DNA of 64,000 bases from JAHDDW01 sp964648795 (lineage in GTDB: Bacteria; Actinomycetota; Acidimicrobiia; Acidimicrobiales; SZUA-35). A program made the translations under genes and the position numbers. The stretch covers positions 1 through 64,000 of the forward strand of contig CAZYMB010000010.1 in NCBI GenBank assembly GCA_964648795.1. The letters run 5' to 3'. Under the pieces are notes generated by a model. That model made no database searches and had not been told where the DNA came from. It was given only the letters and a program-made list of their open reading frames with translations. Positions 17,310-25,991 of the stretch are shown piece after piece. Each line of letters opens with the position of its first letter. Position 1 is the stretch's first letter.

Positions 17310-18200
17310 CTAGGTGTTTGAATGAGTCTGAAAGTCTGAGATTTGGCCGAAAGATAAAACTTCGCCGTCTGTTAGAGCCGCTCCTGAGCAACCATAAGTT
17401 TTGGCGATGCTATCAAGCCCAGCTTCTCCCTGAGCGATACATAGCTTGACTAGTATCTCGGCTTTAGCTGCACTGTCGGTTAGAACACTGACAGCTTGTA
17501 GATCTTGAGCTAGCTCTCCCCCGGTATTTGGATCTCTAAGATGGCTAACTTGACTATCTGGTCCTTGCCAATTTCGCTTTAGAACAGACGATGTAGCAAC
17601 AGCCCCAGAATTGATGGCAACTCTCATAGCTTGCTCACCTAGCTCAAGAGTAATGGCTGTGGTTTCTGACGGATCAGCCGTTATCACCCGCATATCTCCG
17701 CCAATATTTACAATCACTTGGCTAGGGCTAAATCGAGCTAGTTCTTCTGCGACCAGGTCTGCTGCGAAACCTTTGCCGATGCCACCAAAATCAAGTTGGC
17801 CATCTACGAGTTGTAGCGAATTAAGGCTTTCATAAACTTCCAATGCGCCAGTGCCTGGAACAAACTCCGGACTCGGCACGCTTTCAATTTGGTCGAAGTT
17901 TTTGTCATAGCCAGCAAGGTCGGTTCGCACAAACGGGCTGAAGATTCCACTAGTGGCTTCCATTGCGGCCAGACTGAGTTTGGCCAGTTCTAGAGTCTCG
18001 CTACTAACAACTACCAAACTGCCTAGGTTCCGGTTTATTTTAGATACCTCAGAGTCGTCTAAAAATCGTGACCACATTTGTTCAAGGGTTTCAATCCGAT
18101 TCTTGGCATAGGCTACTGCTTGTTCTGAATCTCCTGGAGCCGTGACAGTAACATCGACATCGGTGCCCATAGCGGCGAACGAGATTGTGGTCGTGCCCAA
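17310..18200 (-). CDS. apbE: FAD:protein FMN transferase (ApbE family)
   Basis: Attaches FMN covalently to threonine or serine of extracytoplasmic redox proteins. Motifs: AAMGTDVDV, WSRFLDDSEVSKIN, LDFGGIGKGFAADL, NIGGD, SGAVATSS and HLRDPNTGG, the last for Mg/FAD binding. Length 296 is slightly short and no secretion signal or lipobox is seen, so it may act in the cytosol or its leader may lie further upstream. It starts 2 bases after the stop of the small Pro/Ala/Thr-rich gene. No target with a recognisable flavinylation site is encoded in this window. Confidence 0.88.
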   Translation of the reverse strand: MGTTTISFAAMGTDVDVTVTAPGDSEQAVAYAKNRIETLEQMWSRFLDDSEVSKINRNLGSLVVVSSETLELAKLSLAAMEATSGIFSPFVRTDLAGYDKNFDQIESVPSPEFVPGTGALEVYESLNSLQLVDGQLDFGGIGKGFAADLVAEELARFSPSQVIVNIGGDMRVITADPSETTAITLELGEQAMRVAINSGAVATSSVLKRNWQGPDSQVSHLRDPNTGGELAQDLQAVSVLTDSAAKAEILVKLCIAQGEAGLDSIAKTYGCSGAALTDGEVLSFGQISDFQTHSNT

Positions 18201-18202
18201 AT

Positions 18203-18535
18203 TTAGCTTGCCCTACTGCTGCGTACTCTTGCTGGAGTCGCCTCGGTAGTTGGAGGAGCTGGCTCAACAGCCTCAGTAGCTGGAGCTGCAGGAGTGTTGG
18301 TTGGAGGGGTAGCCGCCGGAGCATTCGGATTGTTCGTCGCTGGTGTAGCTGTACCTTGTAGGTCTAGGCTTGGCGTTTGCGCCGAGGTTGCAGCTGGAAT
18401 TAGTGCTGTCGAGTAGTCAACGGTTTCCACAGCGTCTTCTAAAACAGCGGCTCCGGTGATGACCGTGATGCAGGCTGTCAGCCAACCCATCATCATTCGG
18501 GCGCCTCTTGCTGGGTGTTTTTTAAACTTAATCAT
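18203..18535 (-). CDS. Small membrane-anchored Pro/Ala/Thr-rich protein
   Basis: 110 residues: basic start, one hydrophobic helix (about 15-33) and then a disordered tail rich in Pro, Ala and Thr, ending basic. It looks like a signal-anchored, wall-spanning linker without a folded domain. It overlaps the VirB4-like gene by 4 bases (ATGA) and abuts ApbE, so it belongs to the same operon. I checked for an FMN-binding domain or flavinylation motif and saw none. Function unknown. Confidence 0.6.
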   Translation of the reverse strand: MIKFKKHPARGARMMMGWLTACITVITGAAVLEDAVETVDYSTALIPAATSAQTPSLDLQGTATPATNNPNAPAATPPTNTPAAPATEAVEPAPPTTEATPARVRSSRAS

Positions 18536-20247
18536 CGATCAACCCCCGCAATTCGGTCGGTGTTATAGAGCTCTTCTTCTATAGGTAACAAGACAACTTG
18601 GATTGGTAGTCCAGTCTTTGCACCTGTTTTTATCATAAATCGGCCTCTGCCTGGGTGTGCTTCGTTACCCGCCCATGAAGATGGGGATTGCCAAGAGGTC
18701 AATAAGCCTTGTTCTTTCTGGCTTAAAGGCATTACTTGCGAGATAGCTTGGGCTTCCCTTGGTGACATTCCGCCAAGGATGATAGTGCCAGAGCGTTCAA
18801 TCAAACCACGTGCTTTCTTGCGGTCTTGTTCAGTTGGAAGTGCTTCGAGATCATCCAGAGAGTGAGTAACCATTACTTGAGCCATACCTCTTGAGCGATT
18901 CACTCTTGTTAGTGCATCGGCACGATCAACTAAGCCGGGGGCTCCTCGCAGAGCTCGCCATAACTCATCTAGTACAGCAATGTAATCTCGAGCAGGTTCT
19001 AGACCAGCTTCACTAAGCGCCATCTGTGCATCTACGACACCAAAGCCATAAGCCCACACTGCGAGCATGGCAGATGAGATGATGTTCTCTTCTCCTGACC
19101 TTGCTAGTGCAGATATGTCTATTTCAATCGCTGGTGCATCAAGGTTGATTGGCTGAGTAGTCGGCCCGTCGAAGATACCTTTAAAGGTTCCCGTGAGTAG
19201 TAGCGATAAGGTTTGGCGAAGTTCTTTAGATTCAACCTTGAACGCACCCTTATTCTCAGATTCTGCAGCGGCCACGACTGTATCTGGAGCGTCACGTAGC
19301 AGCTCAAGAATGTCTTGTACCGTTGGCGACTCGATCCCCTTGGCATCTAGGTGACGAATGGAAGCCGCCAACATGACTTCTTCACCCGGGCTTACCGGCG
19401 TGCCACTGCGGCCGACTTCACATATCGCTACTAGTAGGGCGAGTCGGCGACCGTAAGCATCTGCTTCTAGCTCGTCTGCCTTTTCAGCGAAACCCGCATC
19501 CCTTAACCTGACTGATGCAGCCTTGATCGGGCCAGCGTCTAGTGGGTTAATAACGTCTAGCCCTCTGCCCATGCGAATAACTTGGCCGCCGAGAGCTTCG
19601 ATTACTCCTGGATAGTCAGGTTTTACATCGCCAAGAATAATTGGAACTGCTCCGAAACCACTCATGCCGGTGATGAGGCGTTTAACTAAGGCTGATTTAC
19701 CACAGCCTGGTTGGGCAACCATGAAGATTCCAGGGTTGGTTGCCATGCCGTGTTGTACCCAACGGAATGGATCCATACATACGATTTCGCGATTCAGTAA
19801 ATGCAAGCCTACTGGGACACCAATCTTTGGTGAACCAGAGCCCGCAACGAATGGAAATAGACCGCATGCTTGTGTGGTAGGGGCAGATAATCTTGTGCCA
19901 GCGTCGACGTGTCCAACACGGCCAGCAACTTGCTCTCTCCAGCCCCATGAAGGAGCAACCGAGTCATCTTTTAAATCGTCCCTATTGTAAGCCTTATTTG
20001 AGTTTGTTGCAGCTACCTCAAGCTCTTCGAGTTCCTCTGATTGCTGAAGCTCATTTTCAGGTGCGGGCAATTTCATATCATCGCCAGGACGTGTTGGTTC
20101 ATGGTCTTTGAGCTTTAGCCCGTCGTCAGGAAGCGGTGGCAACACTTCCACTTTGACTGGTAGAGGAGCTAGTTTTTGTGTAGGCCAAGCAGAGTCATCT
20201 AAATCCTGGTCATCAAACATTTCTGATTCGGAGAATGCGTCTGTCAT
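18532..20247 (-). CDS. VirB4/TraC-like secretion ATPase
   Basis: 571 residues. An acidic, disordered front (about 1-100) precedes a RecA-like ATPase with Walker A VAQPGCGKSALVKR near residue 180, Walker B IAVLDELWRAL near 425 and motif HSLDDLEAL. Such ATPases power assembly and transport in type IV secretion systems. It is shorter than VirB4 itself; the missing N-terminal VirB4 region may be supplied by the neighbouring SCO6880-type protein. A promoter-like TTCCCA-17-TACAAT lies in the 92-base gap upstream, so it may be transcribed separately from the upstream genes. Confidence 0.83.
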   Translation of the reverse strand: MTDAFSESEMFDDQDLDDSAWPTQKLAPLPVKVEVLPPLPDDGLKLKDHEPTRPGDDMKLPAPENELQQSEELEELEVAATNSNKAYNRDDLKDDSVAPSWGWREQVAGRVGHVDAGTRLSAPTTQACGLFPFVAGSGSPKIGVPVGLHLLNREIVCMDPFRWVQHGMATNPGIFMVAQPGCGKSALVKRLITGMSGFGAVPIILGDVKPDYPGVIEALGGQVIRMGRGLDVINPLDAGPIKAASVRLRDAGFAEKADELEADAYGRRLALLVAICEVGRSGTPVSPGEEVMLAASIRHLDAKGIESPTVQDILELLRDAPDTVVAAAESENKGAFKVESKELRQTLSLLLTGTFKGIFDGPTTQPINLDAPAIEIDISALARSGEENIISSAMLAVWAYGFGVVDAQMALSEAGLEPARDYIAVLDELWRALRGAPGLVDRADALTRVNRSRGMAQVMVTHSLDDLEALPTEQDRKKARGLIERSGTIILGGMSPREAQAISQVMPLSQKEQGLLTSWQSPSSWAGNEAHPGRGRFMIKTGAKTGLPIQVVLLPIEEELYNTDRIAGVDR

Positions 20248-20277
20248 CGCCCGCCAACCTTAGTTTCGCCTATATCC

Positions 20278-20306
20278 ATTGTACCTCAGTATTAGGGGCC
20301 TGGGAA
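20278..20306 (-). promoter_or_regulatory. Housekeeping-type promoter before the VirB4-like gene
   Basis: Read on the minus strand: TTCCCA, 17 bases, TACAAT (20278-20283). The -10 matches well and the -35 at 4 of 6. It lies in the only sizeable gap inside the secretion gene series and would drive the ATPase, the small anchored protein, ApbE and the haem protein. Confidence 0.45.
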
Positions 20307-20339
20307 TTGCAGGTTAGATGCTTTAGTAGTCTAAAAGGC

Positions 20340-21812
20340 CTAGAAAAAGCCCTTGTTAATCTTGTAGGCAGGATGTATTCCAGCAGATAGGCCCGCATAA
20401 AAGACTGCTGCCTGAGAACAAGTTGCTTCTCTTAGAGATACTTTTGCCTGGGCAGCACGAGATTTGATGTCAGTTTTAGCGTCATCTAGCAGTGACTCAT
20501 CAGGCACAGTTACAGTAACGAACATGGAAAGGTCACCGAACCCTGCTCCTCTTGCTTCTTCTTGGGCGGCTAGTGTTGCGAACTCTCGATCAACTTTTTG
20601 ACGTTGAGTTTCATTTTGTGGCGATTGGTTGAGCAGCATACGTTTAGCATCCAACGCTGTGCGTTCTTGTTCTAGCTTTCGTGAAACTGCCGCCGGATCA
20701 GACGGCTCGTAGATGAGTGTTACCTTCTTCGGGTAAGGCCCGGGGTTCACCAAAGGTCCAAGTATTGTCGCTGGAACCGGTGAGCGTGGACCGTTGTTCC
20801 ATACCCATGACACTGATGCTCCGGTGTCATGGAGGAAGTGGTTTCGTTCTTCTCGGGTTACTCGTGGTCCGGCCTGTGACCAACGCATTGGGCTTACGCC
20901 TTTTAGCATGCCTTCGACGATTGTGTCTTTAGCCGAACGGTCAAAGCTTGTTTTCATGCGAGCACTTAAGTCAGCGGGTGAAGCACGGTGGATTGCGCTT
21001 AATCCGCAAGCACTCAAACGTGATTCTAAACCGTAAAGTAGCCGAGAGATCTCGGCTACTTTACCGCCGATTGCCTTTTTTCGTGCTGGACCTTTGTTGG
21101 GGTTGAATGTTATAGAGATTCGTGTCTCGACATATGATGCCTGATCCACACCAAGATTACCAAGGCTTGTTAACACGTCGTAAGCGTGTACGGAGGCGCT
21201 TGGAACAAGTGAACGTCGGAGGTTCTCAGTAACTGTTGCGCCACCTTCGTTAGCGCTATCTACGGTTACAGTCACGTATTCAATTTGTGGTTCGCTGGCG
21301 AGTGAAGCCATAAATTGGTGCCACTGGGCCACCCAAATGTTAAACACATCGTCATCGGCCAACTGTGGAGACTGAGAGTTGCAGATGAATGTAGTAGTTA
21401 AGAAGTCATTTGACTGGTCCCAAACGATTCCCCACTCACTAAACCCATCTCTACGACCAAGGAGTCGAGTGGGAGCAAGTAAGCCTGGAAGCTTCAGGCG
21501 CTCACCTGGACCTAAGGGCTCGCCTTGTAAGTGTTTGTTGCGGTAGTCAAGAAATTGTCGTTTACGAGCGGTATAGAATCCAAACTCTCTACGGAGACGA
21601 TCAACACCAGACACTCCCCCAAACTTTGTGAGCACTAGAGCAGCTAAGAGAAATAGAGGCGCCGTCACAAACAACGTAGTAGGTCGACGACCAGCCACAA
21701 TGAGGATAAGAAACAGAGAACCAGCGAGAGCAATGGTCTCGTTTTGGCTAAACCCAAAGAACCCTAGGCCCTTCTTGACTCTCCACCCTGAATATAATGC
21801 TTGTTCTGTCAT
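20340..21812 (-). CDS. SCO6880-family secretion protein (PrgI-like N-terminus)
   Basis: 490 residues from the ATG at 21812, which has AAGGGG 5 bases ahead; an upstream ATG at 21860 overlaps the previous gene. Two N-terminal helices (about 30-70) resemble the PrgI-like membrane domain, followed by RREFGFYTARKRQFLDYR and a large soluble domain similar to the N-terminal part of VirB4 proteins. The actinobacterial SCO6880 family is encoded next to a VirB4-like ATPase and TrbL-like membrane proteins. Here it is likely the membrane adaptor for the ATPase encoded downstream. Confidence 0.8.
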   Translation of the reverse strand: MTEQALYSGWRVKKGLGFFGFSQNETIALAGSLFLILIVAGRRPTTLFVTAPLFLLAALVLTKFGGVSGVDRLRREFGFYTARKRQFLDYRNKHLQGEPLGPGERLKLPGLLAPTRLLGRRDGFSEWGIVWDQSNDFLTTTFICNSQSPQLADDDVFNIWVAQWHQFMASLASEPQIEYVTVTVDSANEGGATVTENLRRSLVPSASVHAYDVLTSLGNLGVDQASYVETRISITFNPNKGPARKKAIGGKVAEISRLLYGLESRLSACGLSAIHRASPADLSARMKTSFDRSAKDTIVEGMLKGVSPMRWSQAGPRVTREERNHFLHDTGASVSWVWNNGPRSPVPATILGPLVNPGPYPKKVTLIYEPSDPAAVSRKLEQERTALDAKRMLLNQSPQNETQRQKVDREFATLAAQEEARGAGFGDLSMFVTVTVPDESLLDDAKTDIKSRAAQAKVSLREATCSQAAVFYAGLSAGIHPAYKINKGFF

Positions 21813-21828
21813 GCCAACCCCTTGGTTC

Positions 21829-23202
21829 TTAAATTGTAGGCTTATGTTCTTTGGTGTCACTGCTTCCGAAGCCGACCGTGGCTATCGGTGGCTCGTTGTT
21901 TGGTCCATTCGGACCGCCTGATCCCGGACGAGGCGCTGGACCTACTTCTGGAGGATTAGACTTAGGTGGGTCTGGATCTTTCTTGTCCATTTGTGTTACC
22001 CAACCAATAGACATGTTCACCTTGGTCACAAAGTCATTGAGACTTTTTGAAGTTGCTATAAACACAACGGACTCGGACGCAAGCTCACCAAATATTTCTG
22101 GAACGCTATTCACAGCTGCTTGAGCAACTTCATGTGCGTGACTAGGGTTATTAAAGGTAAAGCCTTTTCTGTTAAGAATGCTTGCTACACCATGTGATAT
22201 GCGAGGATTTGCGATTGCCAGAACTTGTTGGGTAGTATCCTGAGGACTCCCTGGTCTCACAACATGACGAATAAGAAGCTCCTGAGCAGTATGGCCTTTT
22301 TGTAGCACGCCATCGCTAATCAAGTTGTGTGAGGCACCGTCAAACATGTTTAAGCGAGCCTTCACTTTTGCCTGAAGAGTCTTTGGTATAGCTTCATAAG
22401 TTCTAAAGTTATTACTAACTACCGTTGGAATCTCGAGGTCAATATCGGGATGAAAGTCAATCAATAATTCATTCAGGTCTGTTTGTGACATTTCATCATT
22501 GAACAAGGTTGTTCCAACGAAAGCTAACCCACTAATAAAACTGGCTACTCCAGCGTAAACACCAGGGAATAGTCTGAGCGTCATAGCGCTTCCCTCATTA
22601 ATGTTACTTAGTGTTCCTCTTGTAAATAGATAGTGGTGAGCGAAGTTAGCGATGCTATCGCCAAATATACCGCGAGCTATAGGGGACTTTATTACCCAGT
22701 TTCCAATTCCGCTTAGAGTGCCTGCTGTGATTTGGTTGTAGAACAAGAAAGCTAAAGCGAGTGGAGCCACAGTACCAACAAATGCTAGACCCTTACCAGC
22801 TTTTGTTGTTCGGTCAAATGTCGTTGGTTTCATTCCTAGCCAAGTTTCGCCAAGCCCCAGTCTTACTTGTTGTACAGGTTGGCGTCGAGCAGCCCAGGCA
22901 CGCCTGAAGCCAAAGTCTGAAATGGACATACTTCCCGCAGTACCTAGAAAAAAGTATCGCTTAGGGTTAAACCAACGCAGTTTAGTGACGGATAGATGAT
23001 TTTCTTTACGAGGTAATACGTTTGCAATCCAACGCCCTGCAACAACGGCCACGCTGGTACTAACTATTGCAAGTCCTGCTGGCCCAGGAGCGACAAGAAA
23101 CCAAGTTAGGGCAGGCAATGCAACCCTGATTGTTGCCCGCAAGAAACGCCATAATTGTTCAGGAACTGTCTTTGCTATCCATTTACCAAGTGTTTTAAGC
23201 AT
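21829..23202 (-). CDS. Membrane protein of the secretion locus, unrecognised family
   Basis: 457 residues. Hydrophobic segments lie at about 28-58 and 145-170, with possible further ones near 230-250. A soluble region of about 200 residues follows, and the tail after about 415 is Pro/Gly-rich and disordered. It lies between the TrbL-like and SCO6880 genes, 11 and 16 bases from its neighbours, with AAGGAAGG before the ATG. The position suggests an accessory component of the channel or its inner-membrane platform, but I recognise no domain. Confidence 0.68.
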   Translation of the reverse strand: MLKTLGKWIAKTVPEQLWRFLRATIRVALPALTWFLVAPGPAGLAIVSTSVAVVAGRWIANVLPRKENHLSVTKLRWFNPKRYFFLGTAGSMSISDFGFRRAWAARRQPVQQVRLGLGETWLGMKPTTFDRTTKAGKGLAFVGTVAPLALAFLFYNQITAGTLSGIGNWVIKSPIARGIFGDSIANFAHHYLFTRGTLSNINEGSAMTLRLFPGVYAGVASFISGLAFVGTTLFNDEMSQTDLNELLIDFHPDIDLEIPTVVSNNFRTYEAIPKTLQAKVKARLNMFDGASHNLISDGVLQKGHTAQELLIRHVVRPGSPQDTTQQVLAIANPRISHGVASILNRKGFTFNNPSHAHEVAQAAVNSVPEIFGELASESVVFIATSKSLNDFVTKVNMSIGWVTQMDKKDPDPPKSNPPEVGPAPRPGSGGPNGPNNEPPIATVGFGSSDTKEHKPTI

Positions 23203-23213
23203 TGTTTCCTTCC

Positions 23214-25157
23214 TTAGCTAGCATCAAATACTGCGTCTGGGTTGTTCCAGTCCAGTTCGTCATAACCATCGAGAGTCGCAGACTCACCACTGATACTGCG
23301 ACCAAGATTTTTTCCGGCAACTGTTCCGGCTTCTATGGCGGTGAACATACCCATAGGGGTAAGTGTTCCCCCACTCTGCGGAATAATGGCGCGGCCTTGT
23401 CTTGGGTCACCTGGAGAGTACTCAATCTTGCCTTCAAACGGCTTACTGCCTCCAGTACCAGGAATACTTACGCCCCCACCAGAACCACCAACAAATGGGA
23501 ACAATCCAGAACCATGGATGCCCTGAGCTTGCAATCGAGCCACGGTTAATGGTCTTCCGCTTTGCACGTGGTGGTCACCAACGATGTTTGGACCACGTTG
23601 ATCGTAGTAGCGTCCAGCAGCAACGTGAGCCAGGCCAGAAATAGGGTTACCTGATGCTAAGCCTCCTATGAACGCACCTGTTCGACTAGGGGCGCCGGGG
23701 CTAGGTGGAGGTAACTCGCCCGGAGCGAGTGTGTACTTGAAGGCACCCTCATCTGATCTAAATCCAGCCAAGGTTGCAAGCCTGGCATAGTCAGAAGCAA
23801 CGTCAGCTGCAGGGTTCTCCTGAGAACCACCAACACCAGCGAAAGCAAAGACTCGCATTGCGGCTGTGATTGCGAACGGTAAAAGCGCTAGACCAATAAA
23901 GCCCAAGGTGCGACCGAGACCTTCATCAGAGAGGACTAGCTGCGAGATTAGAAGAAGGCCAGAAGCTAGAACAGGCTTGTAAGCAAAGATCACAAGAATG
24001 ACCCTGACCAGTCTCATCAGCCAAGGACGAGTTGACTTGGTGAATTGTCCTGCAGCCGCAAACGGAATCAGCCCGACCATGAATATTGCCGCTACTTCTT
24101 GTAGCAGGACCATCAGGCGGATAACAAAGCCCGAGAACAGTAGTACTCCCATAAGAATTGGAGACAGGATTGATAGTGACGTATTGAATACAAAGACATC
24201 AAACAATGCGTCCTCAAACTCGAGAATGTTCTGTGGGTCGCTGAATTGGTTTTCGAGAATAACTCCGGCAAACGCTTCTAGAGCATTTCTAGCGATGAAT
24301 GCTATTGGAGTGGCAACTGCATAAGCCAATGCAACCACAATAAGGCCACGGATTATTACTGCCAAACCTTGGTGCTTCTGAAGAATTATTAGCCTTACGC
24401 CTTGCCACATTAAACCAAGCACCAGCAGAGCGATAGCCGCCAACGCATATGTATCGCGAGTTTCTTCAGCAAAATCGAATGAAACTAACGGTTCGCCTTC
24501 TATCCCCAAGGTCTGTTTAAAGTTGTCTGTGATATTGGTGCAACGAGTCGGCGTTAAGTCGCAATCAACTACTGGGCTAAGTCCATTCTGACCTTCAGCG
24601 CAACGGTCAGCATCTGCAATGCTGGCGTCATCAGATGAATATCCAACAAAGGTCTCTAGAAATAGTCTAAAGAATGAACGGTTGATACTCGACAACGTTC
24701 CATCGATCGAAACTCCGACTCCACCAGGATTACAAATCTGCGCTATCTGGTCTCGTCGAGCTGCCAATTCTTCTTGTGCATCGACGGTCGTTCCTTCTCG
24801 TACAGCTGTTAAGACTATGCTGAGACCCTCGTTAATACAGATCGTATAGTCTCTGCCTGAACGGTTGAGGCAGCCGTCAATTACCCGTTCATCAATCTCC
24901 GAGTTGGTTGGGACTCCAAGGTTGGTTCCGTTAGCGCTGTTGTATTCAGCAATTTCACTCGCTGCAGCAGCATAAACTGGCTGAGGGTCCGCTGGTTCGT
25001 CGGCGTTACTTCGTTCGAATTCCTGCACATCGAAGAATTCCCATGGGTCAGTGTTTGTCTGCCCAAACGCAGGAGAAGAAAGCAAGAAGATTGAGCCAAC
25101 CACAAGGACTATAGGTACAAGTATTTTTATAAGAGAAAACCTGGATATAGTCTGCAC
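23214..25157 (-). CDS. TrbL/VirB6-like polytopic secretion channel protein with signal peptide
   Basis: 647 residues. A signal peptide (about 1-33, ending SPAFGQ) is followed by a cysteine-containing extracytoplasmic domain to about 220. A block of six or more helices (about 225-440) has the spacing of TrbL/VirB6 proteins, and a Gly/Pro-rich cytosolic tail follows. It opens the minus-strand secretion series. The start is GTG with AAGGCGG 4 bases ahead, and a TACAAT -10 lies about 35 bases upstream. Divergent to the three pilin-like genes, which share the intergenic region. Confidence 0.78.
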   Translation of the reverse strand: MQTISRFSLIKILVPIVLVVGSIFLLSSPAFGQTNTDPWEFFDVQEFERSNADEPADPQPVYAAAASEIAEYNSANGTNLGVPTNSEIDERVIDGCLNRSGRDYTICINEGLSIVLTAVREGTTVDAQEELAARRDQIAQICNPGGVGVSIDGTLSSINRSFFRLFLETFVGYSSDDASIADADRCAEGQNGLSPVVDCDLTPTRCTNITDNFKQTLGIEGEPLVSFDFAEETRDTYALAAIALLVLGLMWQGVRLIILQKHQGLAVIIRGLIVVALAYAVATPIAFIARNALEAFAGVILENQFSDPQNILEFEDALFDVFVFNTSLSILSPILMGVLLFSGFVIRLMVLLQEVAAIFMVGLIPFAAAGQFTKSTRPWLMRLVRVILVIFAYKPVLASGLLLISQLVLSDEGLGRTLGFIGLALLPFAITAAMRVFAFAGVGGSQENPAADVASDYARLATLAGFRSDEGAFKYTLAPGELPPPSPGAPSRTGAFIGGLASGNPISGLAHVAAGRYYDQRGPNIVGDHHVQSGRPLTVARLQAQGIHGSGLFPFVGGSGGGVSIPGTGGSKPFEGKIEYSPGDPRQGRAIIPQSGGTLTPMGMFTAIEAGTVAGKNLGRSISGESATLDGYDELDWNNPDAVFDAS

Positions 25158-25191
25158 TTTGCCGCCTTGTGAGTTATCCGCTCTATATAAA

Positions 25192-25197
25192 ATTGTA
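25192..25197 (-). promoter_or_regulatory. -10 element before the TrbL-like gene
   Basis: TACAAT on the minus strand, about 35 bases ahead of the GTG at 25157. It lies in the 153-base divergent region between the two halves of the secretion locus. No convincing -35 is found. Confidence 0.4.
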
Positions 25198-25264
25198 GCG
25201 ACTGAAATTCGAATCTAACCCCTTATTACAAATAGATTTTGCCTAGGTTTGTTTTGTCTCTCAA

Positions 25265-25274
25265 CCTGTACACT
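25265..25274 (+). promoter_or_regulatory. Shared decamer containing a -10, before the pilin-like genes
   Basis: CCTGTACACT, with TACACT as a possible -10 (25269-25274), 36 bases before the ATG at 25311. The same ten bases precede the unknown 348-residue gene at 42517 (minus strand, 42545-42554). Shared regulation is possible but unproven. Confidence 0.4.
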
Positions 25275-25310
25275 TGGAACTTGGCGGCACACGGCGAAAG
25301 GCGAGCCAAA

Positions 25311-25688
25311 ATGGTATTAGTTCAAACTCCAGAAGAGATTGAAGCAGCACGAGAGGCAGCTCAAGACGCTGCAGAAGTTCTGTCTGGTGCAAATGGCAGA
25401 ATTGCTGAAAGCTTCAGGCCTGACGCAAGCGCTGGTCAAGAACAGGGAGTAGCCACCTCGATCACTAATGTGTTCTCGGATGCGATCAATGTTCTTAGCT
25501 TTATAGCTATTGGTCTTGGCGTACTAGCAGTTGTTCTAACCGGTATATACATCATCAGTGGTGTTGCTGCCAATAATTCAGGTAACGCAGCCGCTAACCT
25601 TCGCAGAGTCATCTGGGTTCTTGGTGGACTAGTAGTGGTCTTCGCAGCTGTACCAATCGTTAGTCTTGCTCTAAGCATTACAACATAA
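25311..25688 (+). CDS. Small two-helix pilin-like membrane protein, copy B
   Basis: 125 residues from the ATG at 25311, which follows GAAAGGCGAG; a frame opening at 25239 is less likely. The amphipathic Glu/Ala-rich N-terminal helix (about 6-45) is longer than in the paralogues. Helix one (NVLSFIAIGLGVLAVVLTG), a loop with NNSGNAAANLRR and helix two (VIWVLGGLVVVF) match copies C and D. The likely role is a pilin-like or channel subunit of the divergent secretion locus. First of three tandem genes. Confidence 0.65.
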   Translation: MVLVQTPEEIEAAREAAQDAAEVLSGANGRIAESFRPDASAGQEQGVATSITNVFSDAINVLSFIAIGLGVLAVVLTGIYIISGVAANNSGNAAANLRRVIWVLGGLVVVFAAVPIVSLALSITT

Positions 25689-25707
25689 GAACTTGAAGGG
25701 GTCAGTT

Positions 25708-25989
25708 ATGCCTGACTTTCACCTAATAGCTCAAACTAACTGTTCAACTCTGGGCGACGATACAGATCGATTTAACTGTGAGATATCACGGATAATCGAT
25801 ATCTTGTCGTTCTTATCGATTCCACTTGCTGTTGGGTCGGTGCTGGTGGTCGGGCTTATATTAATTGCTAGTGTAAATAACTCGAATGGTTCTCTAGCTG
25901 CTCATACCATTAAGAAAATGATCTTGATTGCCATTGGGTTAAACATTGTCTTCAATGCACATCTAATCGCAAGACTGGTAGTGCTATAG
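25708..25989 (+). CDS. Small two-helix pilin-like membrane protein, copy C
   Basis: 93 residues from the ATG at 25708, with GAAGGGG 7 bases ahead. Two cysteines lie in the short N-terminal segment (Cys12 and Cys24), absent from copies B and D. The core DILSFLSIPLAVGSVLVVG, loop ASVNNSNGSLAA and helix ILIAIGLNIVFNAHLI parallel those of copy D closely. 19 bases separate it from copy B. Probably made in a different amount or location from its neighbours, given its separate ribosome site. Confidence 0.65.
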   Translation: MPDFHLIAQTNCSTLGDDTDRFNCEISRIIDILSFLSIPLAVGSVLVVGLILIASVNNSNGSLAAHTIKKMILIAIGLNIVFNAHLIARLVVL

Positions 25990-25991
25990 CC

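Noticed and set aside
18203..18535. FMN-binding flavoprotein partner for ApbE
   Set aside because: No FMN-binding domain or flavinylation motif; the protein is a helix plus a Pro/Ala/Thr tail.
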